Assembly (NCBI RefSeq): GCF_025370935.1
Contig: NC_133474.1
Span: forward strand, 13,762,872 to 13,826,871
Direction: 5' to 3'
From: Choristoneura fumiferana
Lineage: Eukaryota > Arthropoda > Insecta > Lepidoptera > Tortricidae
DNA length: 64,000 bases
This document shows positions 40,075 to 54,900 of this stretch, piece after piece; position 1 is the first letter of the stretch, and the number at the start of each line of letters is the position of its first letter. Made by a program: the position numbers and the translations under genes. A model generated the notes under the pieces. That model ran no database searches and was not told the origin of the DNA. It was given only the letters and a program-made list of their open reading frames with translations.

Positions 40075-42913
40075 GTCAGTACTAGTACTTTCTTTACAAA
40101 TTCACACCAGGTCACCGTTATAACTTAGAAAAACAATTGTTGAACAGTCAGATTAAAAGTATAAGCTTTTGCACTTTGTCGTTTTAAGCCCGGTTTATCT
40201 GCGAAATTTCTGTTTTTTTTTTTAATTCTATTATCGGGGGAAAACGAGCCGGCGAGTCACCTGATAGAAAGTAATCACCGCCACCCATAGGCACCCATAA
40301 GTTCAGTTACGGATGCGTTGCCGGACCTTTTGAGAAAAGAGTTTGAATTTGTTCTAGAAACGGTTATTTTTCATTTACTTTGTGTAAAACACATAAAAAA
40401 GTGTTCAGAATGCCTGATTTAGCAAATCATACGAAAATCTTTTAAAATAATGAAGGTATTCAAAAATAAATGAATTCAACTAACTAGTGTCTTAAGTTTC
40501 CAGTTATTTAATTAACACCTTGTATATATATACCAGTTACTGTAAGAGGCCCAGAGGCCTAACGTTTCTGACACTCGCGATCACAATTAAATGACAGATT
40601 TCGCATACAAAAACTGTAATTTGATTGCGATTGCAAGCGTCAGAAACGTTAGGCAATACGGCTTTAGTTTACAAATAGTGAAATTTCAGAATTCAAATTG
40701 GATGGCAATCCACTGAACATTTCGAAATTGCCCTACAATCACGAGTTAGATTCATTCTAAAGCTAATTATAGCTTTATCGACAGTTCCTATAACCAAGGA
40801 AGTATTTAAGCGCCCCAATGGTTGAAGGCAAAAAAACCATGGAATCTCGATACGATGACCTGATGACGCCGAACTCGCGCGGGTGATGTCATCGTTCACG
40901 TAATCACTTTTTTTACTGTTCGACACCCACCAAGGTATAGTAAAGATAACCGAATTTGTACTGTACTGTTTTTATGGTAAAGGTAAATAGTGTGATAAAT
41001 AGTACAGTTAGACACTTTCTTGCGTGTGTACTCAGAACATGTGACTAGACTAGAGGTATCATTAATTTGCAATAAACTACGAAGCTTTCAGGTACCATAA
41101 ATAAGTTATTTTGCAGCTGTGGCTTACACACAAAAAAAACAACATGTTTTATACATACAAATTTTAAGTATTTATCAGCTTTCTATGAACTGATATGTGT
41201 CAAACACATGTTTGACAATATAGACAGCCTTTGACTTGTGCACTGGTGCTATATCAGTTCAGTAGACATAGTGTCGAATAAGTGCCGTAGGCCAAAGTTC
41301 ATGGTTAGGAAATCATTATTACAAAAGGTCACAAGTGACAAGCCGATGTTAACAGATTATGATAGCCAAGCCATGTATAACCACAGCTTAACCTGTATAA
41401 GCCCCAGAGTTCCCAGCCTCAGGTGATCACACAAAAAGTGATTACCATAAAAATAATATGTATGTTTTTATGTAACTGCCATAGTTACAAGTAGTGCAAT
41501 GCGCAGTGAAACCATGTGAATTTGTTCTACACGATCGCGAAGTGAAAGTGTGAATATTTGGTAACGCAGTAAAGAGATGACAACGTTCTGCGCGGAACAC
41601 GATTATGTTCATAAAATTAAAATCTTATGGGAATTTCCTTTTACGTAATCTTAACGAAAATGTTGCCATTTCAATGGGAGGTTAGTATAGTTGACTTGTT
41701 ATGTACATTGTTTTAGGGCAAACGTTTGTCTTTTGGTTAAGGAGCTAAAATATCTATAAAAAAATACTTTACGGCGTTAACCTGTTAAATTAATTATACA
41801 CCCTGGTAACTTTAAGGTAACATTCAACAAGTCAAATAAAGTTAATTTCTCGAAACAACTAATAGCCTAACTCTTACTGTTTAAAAGGTACCTACCTAAT
41901 CAAGAATTAAGATAATAAATTATGTGCGGTGTTACTTTGTAAACAATTTACTAAAACAAGAATTTGCCAAATTAAGAAACAATAGAAAAACGTTATTAAA
42001 AAAAAACTTGCACATTTAATAAAAAAACCGCAATCGTAACATATCTTCTTTTATTAGCTATCATATATCATAGGCCGCGTGATAAAAAAAACATTAGAAT
42101 CATTTACGCAACTAAAGCTATACAAACACTGTAAATAGATAGTTAATCGTTTAATTATTGCATTTCAAAGTGTTGAGTTACCTTCGCTGTTAAGTGTCGT
42201 GGGTGAGATGAGAATAGTTCTCAGACTAGTCATCTAAGCATCTTAGACAACAGGATTTCAATTAGTGTGACTAACTCTTAAGTCTGTACCGTTCCTTGAT
42301 TTACTGTCATTCAGTAAGAATGAAAAACCGGCCAAGAGCATGTCGGACACGCCCAAAATAAGGCTCCGTAGCCATTACGAAAAAAATAAGTAATATCTTT
42401 CTAAGGATTTCGCATTTTATACGGAATCTTCCAAGTTTAGGTATATTTTTATACCTTAAGCTGCTATTTACTCTTAAACTACCAATAATTCTCAAGCAAA
42501 CTTAGCCGTTAAAGTTTTCCTTGAAAGTTTGATATACTTGCTACCATCCTGGATTTTTTCAATTTTTTTTACCCACCGGCTTAGATTTTGGAGGGGCCAG
42601 GGCGACGCTCGATTTTCACGAAAATTTGCACTTTAAAGTTGAATATTTCGCAAACATATCACTGAATCGAAAAATCGTCTTAGCAAAGCCGTGTTATGGT
42701 TACCCGTAAATGGTTTTAAAAGACCTATTCAACGATACCCCACACTTTAGGGTTGGATGAGAAAAAAAAATCACCCCCACTTTACGTTTATATTTTAGTT
42801 ATAATTTTTTTTTTAATTTTTGATTGTACCATTTTGTCGGCATAGTTTACATATATAGCCGTGCAATATTACAACTTTCTAGCATTGATAGTCCCTTAGC
42901 AAAGCCGCGGACG

Positions 42914-42944
<31 letters not shown>

Positions 42945-45900
42945 ATGGCGAAACTATAAGGGTTCCGTTTTTGCCATTTTGGCTCCGGAACCCTAAAAAC
43001 CGACCACATCAATTGACTATTTTGAATTCTAATCAAAATTACTACCGTCCAAAGTGGATATTGCCAAAATGTAATTGTGCTAAAGAATATGTACAACCAA
43101 TTTCTTTGTAAATTAATGAAGTCCGATTTGAATTTTGTCTATTATGAATTAGAAGCAAAATTGATTAAGCAATGTATGAAATCTGAATAAAGAATAAACG
43201 TATTTAGGCTCGAAAACTAATTATTTCAGGTGGAACATAATTTACAAATGATAATTTTTCTGAGTGTACTGTATAGTGTATTTATATTCTTTTCCTATAA
43301 GTCCTTTTACTGAATATAAATAAAAAATGAACATTTTATGCGTATATTACCTGCTGGTTAACTTCCCGACAGTTCCATACCTTCTCACTGATCATACAGT
43401 AACAGGAAGCAGAGCAACCGACGTACAAGTTCCGGTTCAAAAGGCTATCAACTTTTCCATAACGATTTCTTTTTTTATTATTCGTATTGGATAATTACTC
43501 GTCGATGTTTGTTAGTATGTCAAATCTTGCTAATCTAATCTCATCCACTACTAATTATCTGATTGACTTGAAATTGGGGAGGTCCTACTGACTTTTTGTT
43601 TGGATAATATTTAAAGTACAACAAAAAAACGTGCAGTCATTAAATGTCATAAAATGTATGTGTAAATGTATGTTTGTATTTAAACAAATTTTTAGAAATA
43701 ACATATTTTTGTAGTTGGTTTGCTTGTTTGTATGTAGATGTCTCTCTAATCACAAAAGTAACTACAAAAAATAATTTTGTAATAGAAAGCAACACTATCT
43801 CCGATTAATATACTATATAATTTCTATCTCCGGAAAGTGCAGTTCCCATGGGACGTGAAAAAAAAAAGTGGTACAAACGGCTTTTTAATCTTGATTCTGA
43901 AATCCTATTTCAAAACTTCACCTCGGTCTCGTTATTTTTAGTATAAACCAACGAACAATAGTATTAAAGGCAAGTCATAGTCAGTTTTTGTTCTCGGGCC
44001 ACGTTCACCGATCGGCCACCCGCCCGGAACACGCTCAAATGCCAAGGTTGACAACTTCGACGACACAACTTTCGATCGGCTGCGCCACATTTTTGCGCCC
44101 CACTTTAATCTTTATATTAACAAGAACATCAGATAAAACACGTGTTATTGCGGCATTAACCAAAATTCGTTTATAGAAATCATTATGTCTATTAAATATT
44201 TTAACATCATTACCTATTCTAAAAATTTTCGGCAGGTGGATGGGTTAGGTCGATGTCATCTATCGTGTTAAAGACTTATGACTACACATTAGCTGGCATG
44301 TTCCGCAATGATTGAAGATAATATAACAAGATCGAGATTCAAACTTCTCGGTCAAGTTGTTGCACAGTGTACTACATTTCTTTCGTCGAGCGTACTTATA
44401 CGTACACCATACGTGCAATTGGACCTTACCGAGCGTGGGTCACGCGTGCGTAGAATATCATTTAACGGTCCAAACTAATGTGTTCTATAGTAAATTATAA
44501 GTAGCTACTAATAGCTACTCGTATCCATGCGCAGAGTGACGAAGTTGTTCCGAAACAAACGCATTTATAAAAATCTATTCAATGTGCTTAATATGGAAAT
44601 CAGATTGTAAAGGCCACATTTATTTTTATAAATCAGATTTTATATGAGACTCAAGTTAGTACAAATATCTAAAACAGAACTCCAGCTTGGTGTGTGTTGA
44701 ATACATTTCATTATCCAGTACGTTGCGTGCGCCAGTCGATCAATTAACTGTCATGAAAGTCTGTTGCGTATGCGACTAACGACAAGTAACTTGCAGAATA
44801 CCTAGTAACACAAACCTAACTAAAGATGGCGCTTAACTTACAAAGTTCCTGATATGGGTATCAGACGTGCATTGCGCTTTATGGAGCTTTTAACTGAACG
44901 AAATTATGGTCGTTGACCTCCGCTAACGCTGGGCATTGGGCAAGAATCTGAAGATGTTGCGGCGCGCATACTAAGTTATAAACACTGAGCGTCGGCTTTA
45001 TTTTTATGGTTTTTACCGTACGTTAGGTTCCTTGGTGCTAAATATTTACAAACATTTTCAACTTCTTTCTTTGTCTAAGTCAACAGTATATTTATATTGC
45101 GTGGGTGCTTAACCATTATATTTAATCATAGATAGGTCTCTGACCTCTTAGCCAACATCAAATAAGTACTATACTAAATATAGCTCACGTGATGCAGGTG
45201 ATACTTGCATGTTATAGCATATTCAAAAATATTTTCCAAACAAAGATTGCAAGTATTGCAAATGATTACAAATATCTGACGATATGCGGCTATCATGAAC
45301 AAGAGCGTATACAAATAAGCTTGAGTATATGTATAGTTCAGGAAATATAAATTGGCAGGTAACTTGTTATGTACTTAGTGAAGCTTGCGGATGGTCAATT
45401 CATATTTTTATATTCACCTCTTAGCATTTCTTCTTTCAGTGTATTCAGAAATTCAATGACATAAGGGCCCAACAATGATACAAGTAGCGATTCGCTTCAG
45501 GCACATTCTCTGAAGCCTCTGCCTCTTACAACATTGGCGGCGAACATAGGCAACTGGGGGATTGACGCGAAGTTGCTTTCGTAAGTTTTCGTGCGCGCGC
45601 GACATTGAACGATCTATTGTTCGGAAACACGCGGCGCAAGCGACGCGGGCTCACACGTCTCATACGCGCCAGTCTGGATCGTGTTGAAGGAAGGTCATGC
45701 CATTTTGTTAGCACGACTTAGTATTAGACACTGACCTCGCCACAGTCACTCGTAAAAAACAATGAAATGAAATATCTATAAATTCGTGATTGACTTAATG
45801 TGCAAATTAAAGAAAATAACTTTAAAGGTATTGCCATCCTGCGTTTTTAGGGTTCCGTAGTCAACTATATAGGAACCCGAACCCGTATAGTTGAGCCACG

Positions 45901-48900
45901 TCTGTCCGCGGCTTAGCTCGGAGCCCGTTAGTCTAGAAAGCTGTAATTTGGCATATGAATAAATTATGTACATGTCAGTCACGGCGACAAAGTAGTAAAC
46001 TAAAAAAAAATTAAACCAATTTAGGGTACCCCCCATACGGTTCTCTATGGTTTGCCCGAATTTCATATGCCCGAATGTATCGTTTTTTAGAATTTTCATT
46101 TACCATAAAGTAATTTATTTCTGAAATAGTAATTTCTTCAGAGTTGATATTAAAGTAACCTAACCTACTGCGTTCTATATGATGACATTTAGAAAATCCT
46201 GAAAACAGCACGGTTCTATATATTTTATGGCAAACGTTGGTATGGCAAGTGAAATTCGGGCAAATGAAATTCTGGCAAGTAAAGGTAAACGCTCCCATAC
46301 ACGTAGTGTGGGTGTTTTTTTTTTACATCCATCCTATGTTGTGGGCAGAGCCCGGAATTTTCACGGCATTTTTGATCTGACATGTTGATAATGATATTAT
46401 CGTACAATAATAATCGTAATATCTTTTATAAATACATTTATTAGCACTACAACAGACTTTGAATATACCTTCCGCCGCCTAACTTTGCCTAAAAGTTCAT
46501 TGCCACGACTAGTACCACAAAAACTATAAAGGTATAATTCCAATAATTAAATAGGCACTATACCGTTAAGCGATTCGAACACAATCCGGGAGTAACGTAA
46601 AGACGTCGCATAAAAAATGTATCACAAAAATGCGTCAAAACTGAGTATTAAGAAATTAACTTTTAGGCAGATTTATATGGCGCGTGGCGCGTGGTATATG
46701 AAATTGAATTATTAAATTAGAAATTGTTAGCTATTCATTGTTTTCATTGCATAATGCATTATTTATGTCTATTTCACATTTTCGTCTGCTCCGAACGAGC
46801 CGAGCCGTCACTATGACAGATCAAAATTGCCACGAAAATTCTGGGCTCTGGTTCTGGTTCAACTTAATCAATAGTTGAGTCCGCCTATTGTGACAGCCGG
46901 GAACTACGGAACCCTACACTGAGCATGGCCCGACATGCTCTTGACCGGTTTTTTTGGGAGCTCTGTCTCACCTGAAGCGTGTGCCAAAGGAATGTCGTCG
47001 ATGCTCCCTATATAACCGAAAGAAAACGCCTCACCGGAGCGTTAAGGGACTTATCACACTAGCGATTTGCGGGCGAGTTGAAAGGAAGGCGAGCGCATAA
47101 GGATTTCGCCGCGAGCGCTCAACAATGTCGGCGAGTTAGCTGCGTATAGCGCCGAAAATGCCCAATTATTATTGTACGAGATTACGCCCGTGACAGCTCC
47201 ACTGCCTTTATTTATAATCTACGACATATTTGGGCTACGCACGCAAGAGCTGCAGTACAACTTTGTCTCAGTAAGCCATATTTGTTTTCTTCAAGGAGTC
47301 ACTGGGACGTTTATTGTAAAAAAGGTTTACAGTGGTTTACTTATTTGTACACACCAAGAAGCGTATTAGGCGTTCAACCATTTCTAACAACAATACACCT
47401 ACTAGTTATGTTTTGCATTGTCCTATTGAAAAATAGTGGTAACCATTTCATTAAATGAATGTATTTTGTACAAATTATAATCCATGGAAAAAGCACCGGA
47501 AAATCAAACCACGTCAATGAAAGGTGACTATGTGAGTTATTCCGAGTAGTGTATGCGACCATACTGGCAATTAACTAGCCGACACCGGTGGAATTTCTTG
47601 GAGCCACTGCTGCAGAACGAAGAACTCGCTGCACAGTGGGTTTACACTGGCATATTGCGATTATTGCGGTACAATTGATTATCAATTATTGATTATTATT
47701 ATTAATTATGTTTTACAAATAAATCATCTTATCTTATCTTAAAATAGTCAATAGTTTTTCTGCTTTGAAGTTTTTTTTGCGAGGAATGTCTAAATTAAGT
47801 GAAGAGTTAGAATATTTCATGTTTTCTTATTTGATATAGAATTAAACACGTAAGAATATACGCAGTAGCTTAGCTACTCAAGTAGAAAACTATTAACTAG
47901 ACTAGACTTTTGCGTCCAATTGCGTTCTAAAATGTTAGGTATTATATTATTGTGTATACACAACTGTCTCTAAAAACATTTAGCTTAATAGTAGATTGTA
48001 CAACAAGAGCATGAAACGAGCCATTTTACCCGAGACGTTCATATAGCCACTCGAGCCGGTACGGCGAGGGTGGATAGACACGTCGAGGGGAAAATGAGTT
48101 TAATGCTCGAGTTTTACACTGTGCTTTTCACTTCGAGTGAGAGGAAATTAAATAGCAAAAGTGGAAATAATTGTTCACTTTTTAGGTACCTTTTATTTTT
48201 CATGCATTGCTATATATATAATTATAATTTTTTAGTTAAATTGATTTATTTTGATCGATTTGATTGATTTTTAGTTTTATATAAAATAAAATAACTAAAA
48301 CAAATTAAAGAAACTTTTTTATTTGTGGATGTTGACGCCTGACGCCTTGGTCTTAGACTTAGATTTTACTTTATGCACTCTAGTAATTTTATGTCACCTA
48401 GATCCAGCATAAACACCAACTTTACGAGCATGAGAAGTGAAAAAGCTATTATCGTGATTATGATGCATGCAACTGCATCAAATATCGGCAGCTCATTTAA
48501 GGTAATTACGGTCTACATCCCGTAACAAATATATTTAAAAACCCTCAAACATAAATTTCAGTAATCCTTTTCTAGTAGCGGCTTCGCACGGTTATAGCAA
48601 GTAATGACGAAAATGACGAACATTTTTTTCTTTTGCAAACAATTTGTCAATCATTTTCTTTCATACAAATTATCTTCTAAAAATTCAAACACAAAAAAAA
48701 GAATAAACACAATAAATGCAGTTTTGTAGTGAATTAATTTTATTCATATAGATAGATACAAGAGAAAGCACACCTAACACCTACTCGACATAGGCACAGC
48801 GAGGACATACCTACTCGATACTTACTTGCTAACTGTCATTTTTTTATTATTATTTGCATGAAATGATGTAAAATATTCTATTACTTATAGGAAATTTAAA

Positions 48901-51900
48901 TTTGTACGCCTATTTTTAGGTGGAAAGTGGAGATTCAAAATAGTTTTAAGATCATTTATGTACCTACGTTAAGTACACCTGCTTTCAACAAATAAATTAT
49001 TATTATTATTTTTAAAGTTTGTGAAGATGTTTGAATGTTACCAACTCAATCACGCAATAACGGACCGGAAAGATCTGAATTGAGACATAGGATACTTAAT
49101 ATCCCAATAGGTACTTAATGTGTTCCAGTGGGATAATATTTTAACAAGAATAGAGGGCTCTGTCCAAGAACATTAAAGTATATAGGTACTGCTACCAGAG
49201 TTGAGGTCACGCACACAAGACAATGTCATGTAAGGACTGAGGGATTTTTGTCATTTACTCATTCATATTAAATATATTGATTTATAATATATATTGGTAG
49301 ATTCATGTTCAAAATTCACTCATTCATTTAATTCATTCTCCTTTTATGCAATCACTTCTTCTTGTAGCTGTGTGTGTAATCATTCACCTCAAATCTCGTG
49401 GCACTACCTTCGATACCTACCTTGGATTTCAAACGAAATGTCAACTTCATCGGTAAGTGGCTAAAATGATGTTTTCTCAAACATGACATGAAATATTGAC
49501 GTTGTGTTACAAATAATAGGCCGAGAAGTATCGCGCTGCAGGCGCTGCGACTCAGCTGCGTGCGCGCGGTCACTCTAGCGGCCTGCAAAGAGATTTCATA
49601 CAACCTTGCAGGCCGCTGGCCGGTAATGCGACCGTCTTTTGTTTCAACGCGCGCTCTGCGATACGCACGCGACCCACGCTCAGCAACACCGCCCGCAGCC
49701 GTCCGCCGCCCGCCAGCAGCCAGCGCGACACGCGCGTAAACAATAGGGCGACCAGACTAGCGTCCCGCCAGCTTCATATCTTGTTTTTTTATTTTATTTC
49801 ATGTAATGTTTGAGAAAAGCACTATACAAGCCTCGGCCGGAACCTGAGGTTGCCGGCCTCGCATCACTATCCGGCCTCGCTACGCTCGGCTGTCTATATC
49901 TGCTTGGCCGGCCACCCCCTACTTCCCGGCCTCTACAGTAATGTACTATTGTAAAGGTAGGTATTATTAACGCGGGCGAAGACGCAAATTAAAGCTGATA
50001 ATTTCGAACATTTGAATAAAATCTATCGAGGATAATATGCCAAATTCTAGTAAGGTAGCGCTCGATCGATGTGTTTACCATTAATATGAATTTATTGTAC
50101 ATTTAATAAATCCCATAGTGAAAAACAAGTAAAAGTGGGTTTTCATAATTACTTAATTACTTAATAGCTATGATAATCATAAAAAAGTTAAGTAGGTAAT
50201 TTTGACACTTCTGAAACTATTAACTAATTAATTTCTTGCTTACGCAAAACAAATTAAGAAATATTAAATTGACACTGATATTAAACTCTATTTAATTCAT
50301 AAACGGTTGCGAAACTTTAGTCAACATTCGGTTGTTTTTATTTGCTATTGTTGGCATTTGCTTTTACCCGACACAGACTAAACAATTTGTTTGAATGTAG
50401 GTAAATCCTTTATTGTAAAAAAATAAAGTTGGTTTCGTCATAGTAGATCGATAAGTTTTTATTTGCTTATTTATAAAATTAACATATATTAATATAATTA
50501 TATATATAACAATCTGTAACCTTTATGTAAGAGAGGGGAGGAGCTTGAATTATAGATGCCTGAAGGCGTTACCTTGTGGTGGTCTAATATCAATGAACTA
50601 TATATATCGAAAGAGGTACATAGTAAAATAATTAGGTACCTATAATAATATAAAAATAAGGATGTTAAAAACTTACCTTGCTTCACCATACACCACAATC
50701 ACGTCTATCCGACACATAAATTAGAGTTGTTGTTTCATATTAAGTATTATTTTATTATTTTATCCTCCTCACGCCCAGAGTCCTTTATAAAGGACTTATT
50801 TTAATTTGAACTTCAAACTCTATCATAAATGACATAAAGTTTGATGTTCATATGTCAAAAATTTGACTTGGGCGTTAGGAGGTTATTTATTAACCAATGA
50901 GAATTTAGAAGCATTACAGTTCATACCAAAGCGCTGCAAATTCAAAAATATGAAAATAATGATAACAATACAAAATAATCATTGCTTCCCTAAAACGACG
51001 GAAGACCAGAAGTCTGAGAGCAGGAGCATCGGTGCTTAACCGGCACTTGGAGTCTACGAGAAAAGAGCGAAAATTGTTAGCCCTGTTAGCCCGTTAGACT
51101 CGAGCGGGCGGATCAACAACTCGGCTCCCTTTGATTTGATCGACCCCGAACTACCTCACGGATGTGCTCACAGACCTTCTCCCTTCTTCCTTATATTTAT
51201 CCTCTTAAGGGATCTCTACTAGTCAATCTTTAAGTGGTGGAGTTTGTATGTACCTACTTAGAATAGAATAGAATATTTTTTATTTAGCAATAAAGTTACA
51301 TAGTGCACAAAAAATTACAGAAATACACATTTGAATAATTCAATTATTGATTTATATATTTGGACAAAAAGAAACACGTTTAAATCGGTAGTAGCCGTTC
51401 CGTCGTTATATTTTAGAATACTGATCGACTTGCGCGTCAATCGGTAATTAATGAGAGCTAGGTAATTATTTTACGATTTACAATGCATTAACTATATTAC
51501 GGCTATAATAACTTGTTTATACAAAAGTCCATCAGTTCATCAGATCGGCTGAACGTACCATGTCTACCGCTGTTTTATCGTTAAGCTCAGTTTATTTATT
51601 TTTCTCAAGTTATTTGTTTGTGATTCTAACTGTAAAAATATAATATTTTGTGCACACGTGAACGATCATGAATCTTCATTCGGTGTAGGGGTCGCACACC
51701 GCGTACTGCAGTCGCTATTGCGATCGCACCGTTTGCTGTCCTCAATCAAACACAACAATAAGTTATTAAGCATTATTCGCCTCTTGTGGAATCCTTGCTA
51801 ACTTTTAGTGACTGACTGAAATGACATGTGCCTACTTATAAAATTTATAAACTAATTATGAGTGATAAAAATCAAAGAAATTGCCATGGAACTAAGGATC

Positions 51901-54900
51901 AAGCAACAGAGTTGAAACTGAACCTAGAATCGGATATATACCTGATAAACCTGCATTCAGAACTAGGCCCAGAACCTGACATAAACCTGATAGACCTACA
52001 TCCAGAGCTAGGTCCAGAACTAGACCAAGAGTCACAAATAGAAATTGCCCCAGAGCCGGACTTAGATCTAAACTCAAAACTATGCCCAGAACAGCGTCCA
52101 GAGTTGAATCCAGCACGAGGTCCAAATCCGGATGTATATACAAAACTGAATCTAGATCAGCATCCAGAACAAGGTCCAGAACCAAACGTAGAACCGGATC
52201 CAGAGGCAGACTTAAACCCGAAAAATGGAGAGCCGCCCCGGGTGCCCAACAATTTGCGGATTCCTCCCTCATACGATAGCATTTACAGGTAACGTCTCAA
52301 AAAGATGTAATTTAAAAGAGAACCCAGTGTTTATAGATTATAACTTTCTCTCTGTTTATATGAATACATGCCTATACACAGAGAGAAACATTTATTTATA
52401 CATATTCGGTACATATAAAAATACATTAGAGGGATAGAATATAAAGTTATCATCGAATAGTATGAAGAAACAATTACTTTGCTCACCCTCGACCTTATGA
52501 TAGCTACGCTTCTTACATTTCTTGTGTGTTCTATCACCACCACCACACTACACTGATCTCAACCAGAGCTCATCTTCAGAGCAACACAACCGTTCACCAT
52601 GCTACCAGATGTTAGACTTATTTATATATTTAAATTAATCATCAAGTTCTTTTCTGTATTTATTGTTTATTAGGTAATGGTTCAATTATCAATAGATCAA
52701 ATCTTCAAATGAGATGTTGAAATTTAAAATCTAACGACATTTTCATAACCATGTGTGTGAAAAGGGGAGGAAATGGTGCGCGCTAGAAGCGGTGACCTTG
52801 TCTGATCGTATGCAGGAGGTAACTGGCAGCTATTTCCGCCTTAAATAAATTTGCACAATTTGTAATCGTTACAAAACAATGCCTGTCTTATATCAACTCA
52901 CGTTTCATTGAAGGCGTTGCGTACGACTTACATGTAATCAATTCATAACTTTCTAATTTCAATCGGTCGGTGTATGGCCGGTGCCGGCCAACAGACGACG
53001 CCATGGGACCATTAATTAAATGAAATCGCGTCTTTAATAATTCACCGAAAGTATCAATTTAACTTTGTTTTTATATTGTGTTATTTAAAATGATTTTGCT
53101 TTTAAAATGACGCATTTCCACCACGCTAAATAGTATACAGTGGTAAAAGGACGTTCAATGTCAGGAGTTTGAGACGTTTTAAAAACTGTAACGTTGATGT
53201 TAGCTGATAGCATGCACTGCGATCGTTGTAATGCCTAATTGGGTTACCGCAGGCCAACCAGCTATTAGCCTTACGTAAACCCCCTGTCACAACTAAGGTA
53301 CCGAACCGCGGGGTATGGCGAAACCGCTCAACATTGTAATCATTTTCTAGGCAAGAATAATAGCGCGGAGGAAAGAGCACGCGCCAATTTGCGGAATTTT
53401 AAAGCATTACGTTAACTATTTATTAACATGGAATTGTGAACTATTTCTATTAGGATTGACACAGTACTTTTTAATTCTTACATAATGTTAAGATAATTCT
53501 TATTTGCATCCTTACGTTACAATTAATTTTTGTTATAATTATGAATTATGATAATTTTATGATTTCATTTTCCGTAACCGTGCGTTTTTCAGGATTTCGT
53601 GTAATGTCATATTATCCTATGCGATTCCATTAACACTAGGTTCATTGAGTTCCCTAGTCCTAACAAGGAACCCTTATAGTTTTACCAAATATGTCTGTCT
53701 GTCTGTCTGTCGTAAGTTTGGATGACCATTAACTACACAGTGGTAAAATAAAATGCTGCAATTTTTTTTTTTTAGCGTAGGTACTCTTGCCCTAACTATA
53801 TGTAAAGTGGGGATACATTTTTGTTGCAAGTTTACTCAGGGTTATGGTTATGTAGACAAAAAATGGATTCAACAACAAACGGGGTGACGATAACAATTTA
53901 TAATCGGAAGGAAGTCGTCTTGACTCGAGCGTTACGCAGGTTTCTCCCGCGTCTGTGCGCAGACGCGTGTGAAAGTTGTTTTTCTTGCTCTAACGTCGGT
54001 AGGTAGCATTCGCACCGACTGGCAAGTTGTGGCACGATACCAGCTAATATTAGTTCCTATTTATAGGCAAAGCCTTATCCGTATTCCGAGCAAATACTCT
54101 TAAGTAAACTGACGAGAATATAATAAAGTAAATAGTATTTCAATTCAACGATACACTTTTTAGGTCAACGTATTACATATTGTACCAGCTCATAATAATA
54201 TAATTTAGGTAAACTTGCAATTCAGTGCAAGCGAAAATAGTAGAACGAGCGGTGAGCGCTCAAGACCGTTTTTTGTGTCCTTGAAAATGAGAAGTAAGCG
54301 GAACGAAATATCTACTCTTCGGAGCACAATGTATGGGCAAAATGTATGAGCTTATACATTTTAACTCGAAAATAATGTATCTTGTTTCCTCCGGAATAAG
54401 AGCTTGTGGTACATTTGAACGTAACACAAGTACATAATTTTTAGTATGAGATCTCTACATTTTTAAAACATTTTGATTAAACCATTTTCTTTTTTAATTC
54501 CAGTCAACGCACAATCCATGAAACGAAAGGATGGGACGTGTTCCGGGAATTCCCACCGAAGCAGGACAGCGGGTCGATGGAGACGCAAGAGTGTCTGGAG
54601 ATCACAGTGCGCTTACTTAAAATCCTGGCGTATCTCGTCACATTCGTCGTGGTGCTTGGATCAGGCGTGGTCGCCAAAGGAACAGTGTTGTTTATGACGT
54701 CACAATTGAAAAAAGACCGTCGACTCGCGTATTGTAATAGGAATTTAGGTAAGCATTGGTATTATTGTTGAAGCCAGTAAAAAGTGGAAAATGTTACTTC
54801 TAATACTTATAACAATACGTCCTCTCTACGCATGTGCCATTCTGAGAGGAAGCCTGTGCCCAGCAGTGGGACGTATAAGCTGGGTTGATGATGATGATGA

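Larger units (their letters stand above)
40075..54503. other. CHS1 first coding intron, 14.4 kb
   Basis: By far the largest intron. It contains hairpins, two copies of the ggaaccctaaaa repeat family, a GC-rich repeat and the candidate alternative first exon. Stretches 41000-42300, 43000-45840, 46960-48320, 50000-51800 and 52300-54500 are AT-rich with nothing firmly recognised. Confidence 0.7.

Noticed and set aside
45526..45714. 62-codon Arg-rich minus-strand ORF
   Set aside because: Isolated, no conserved motif, and likely compositional.
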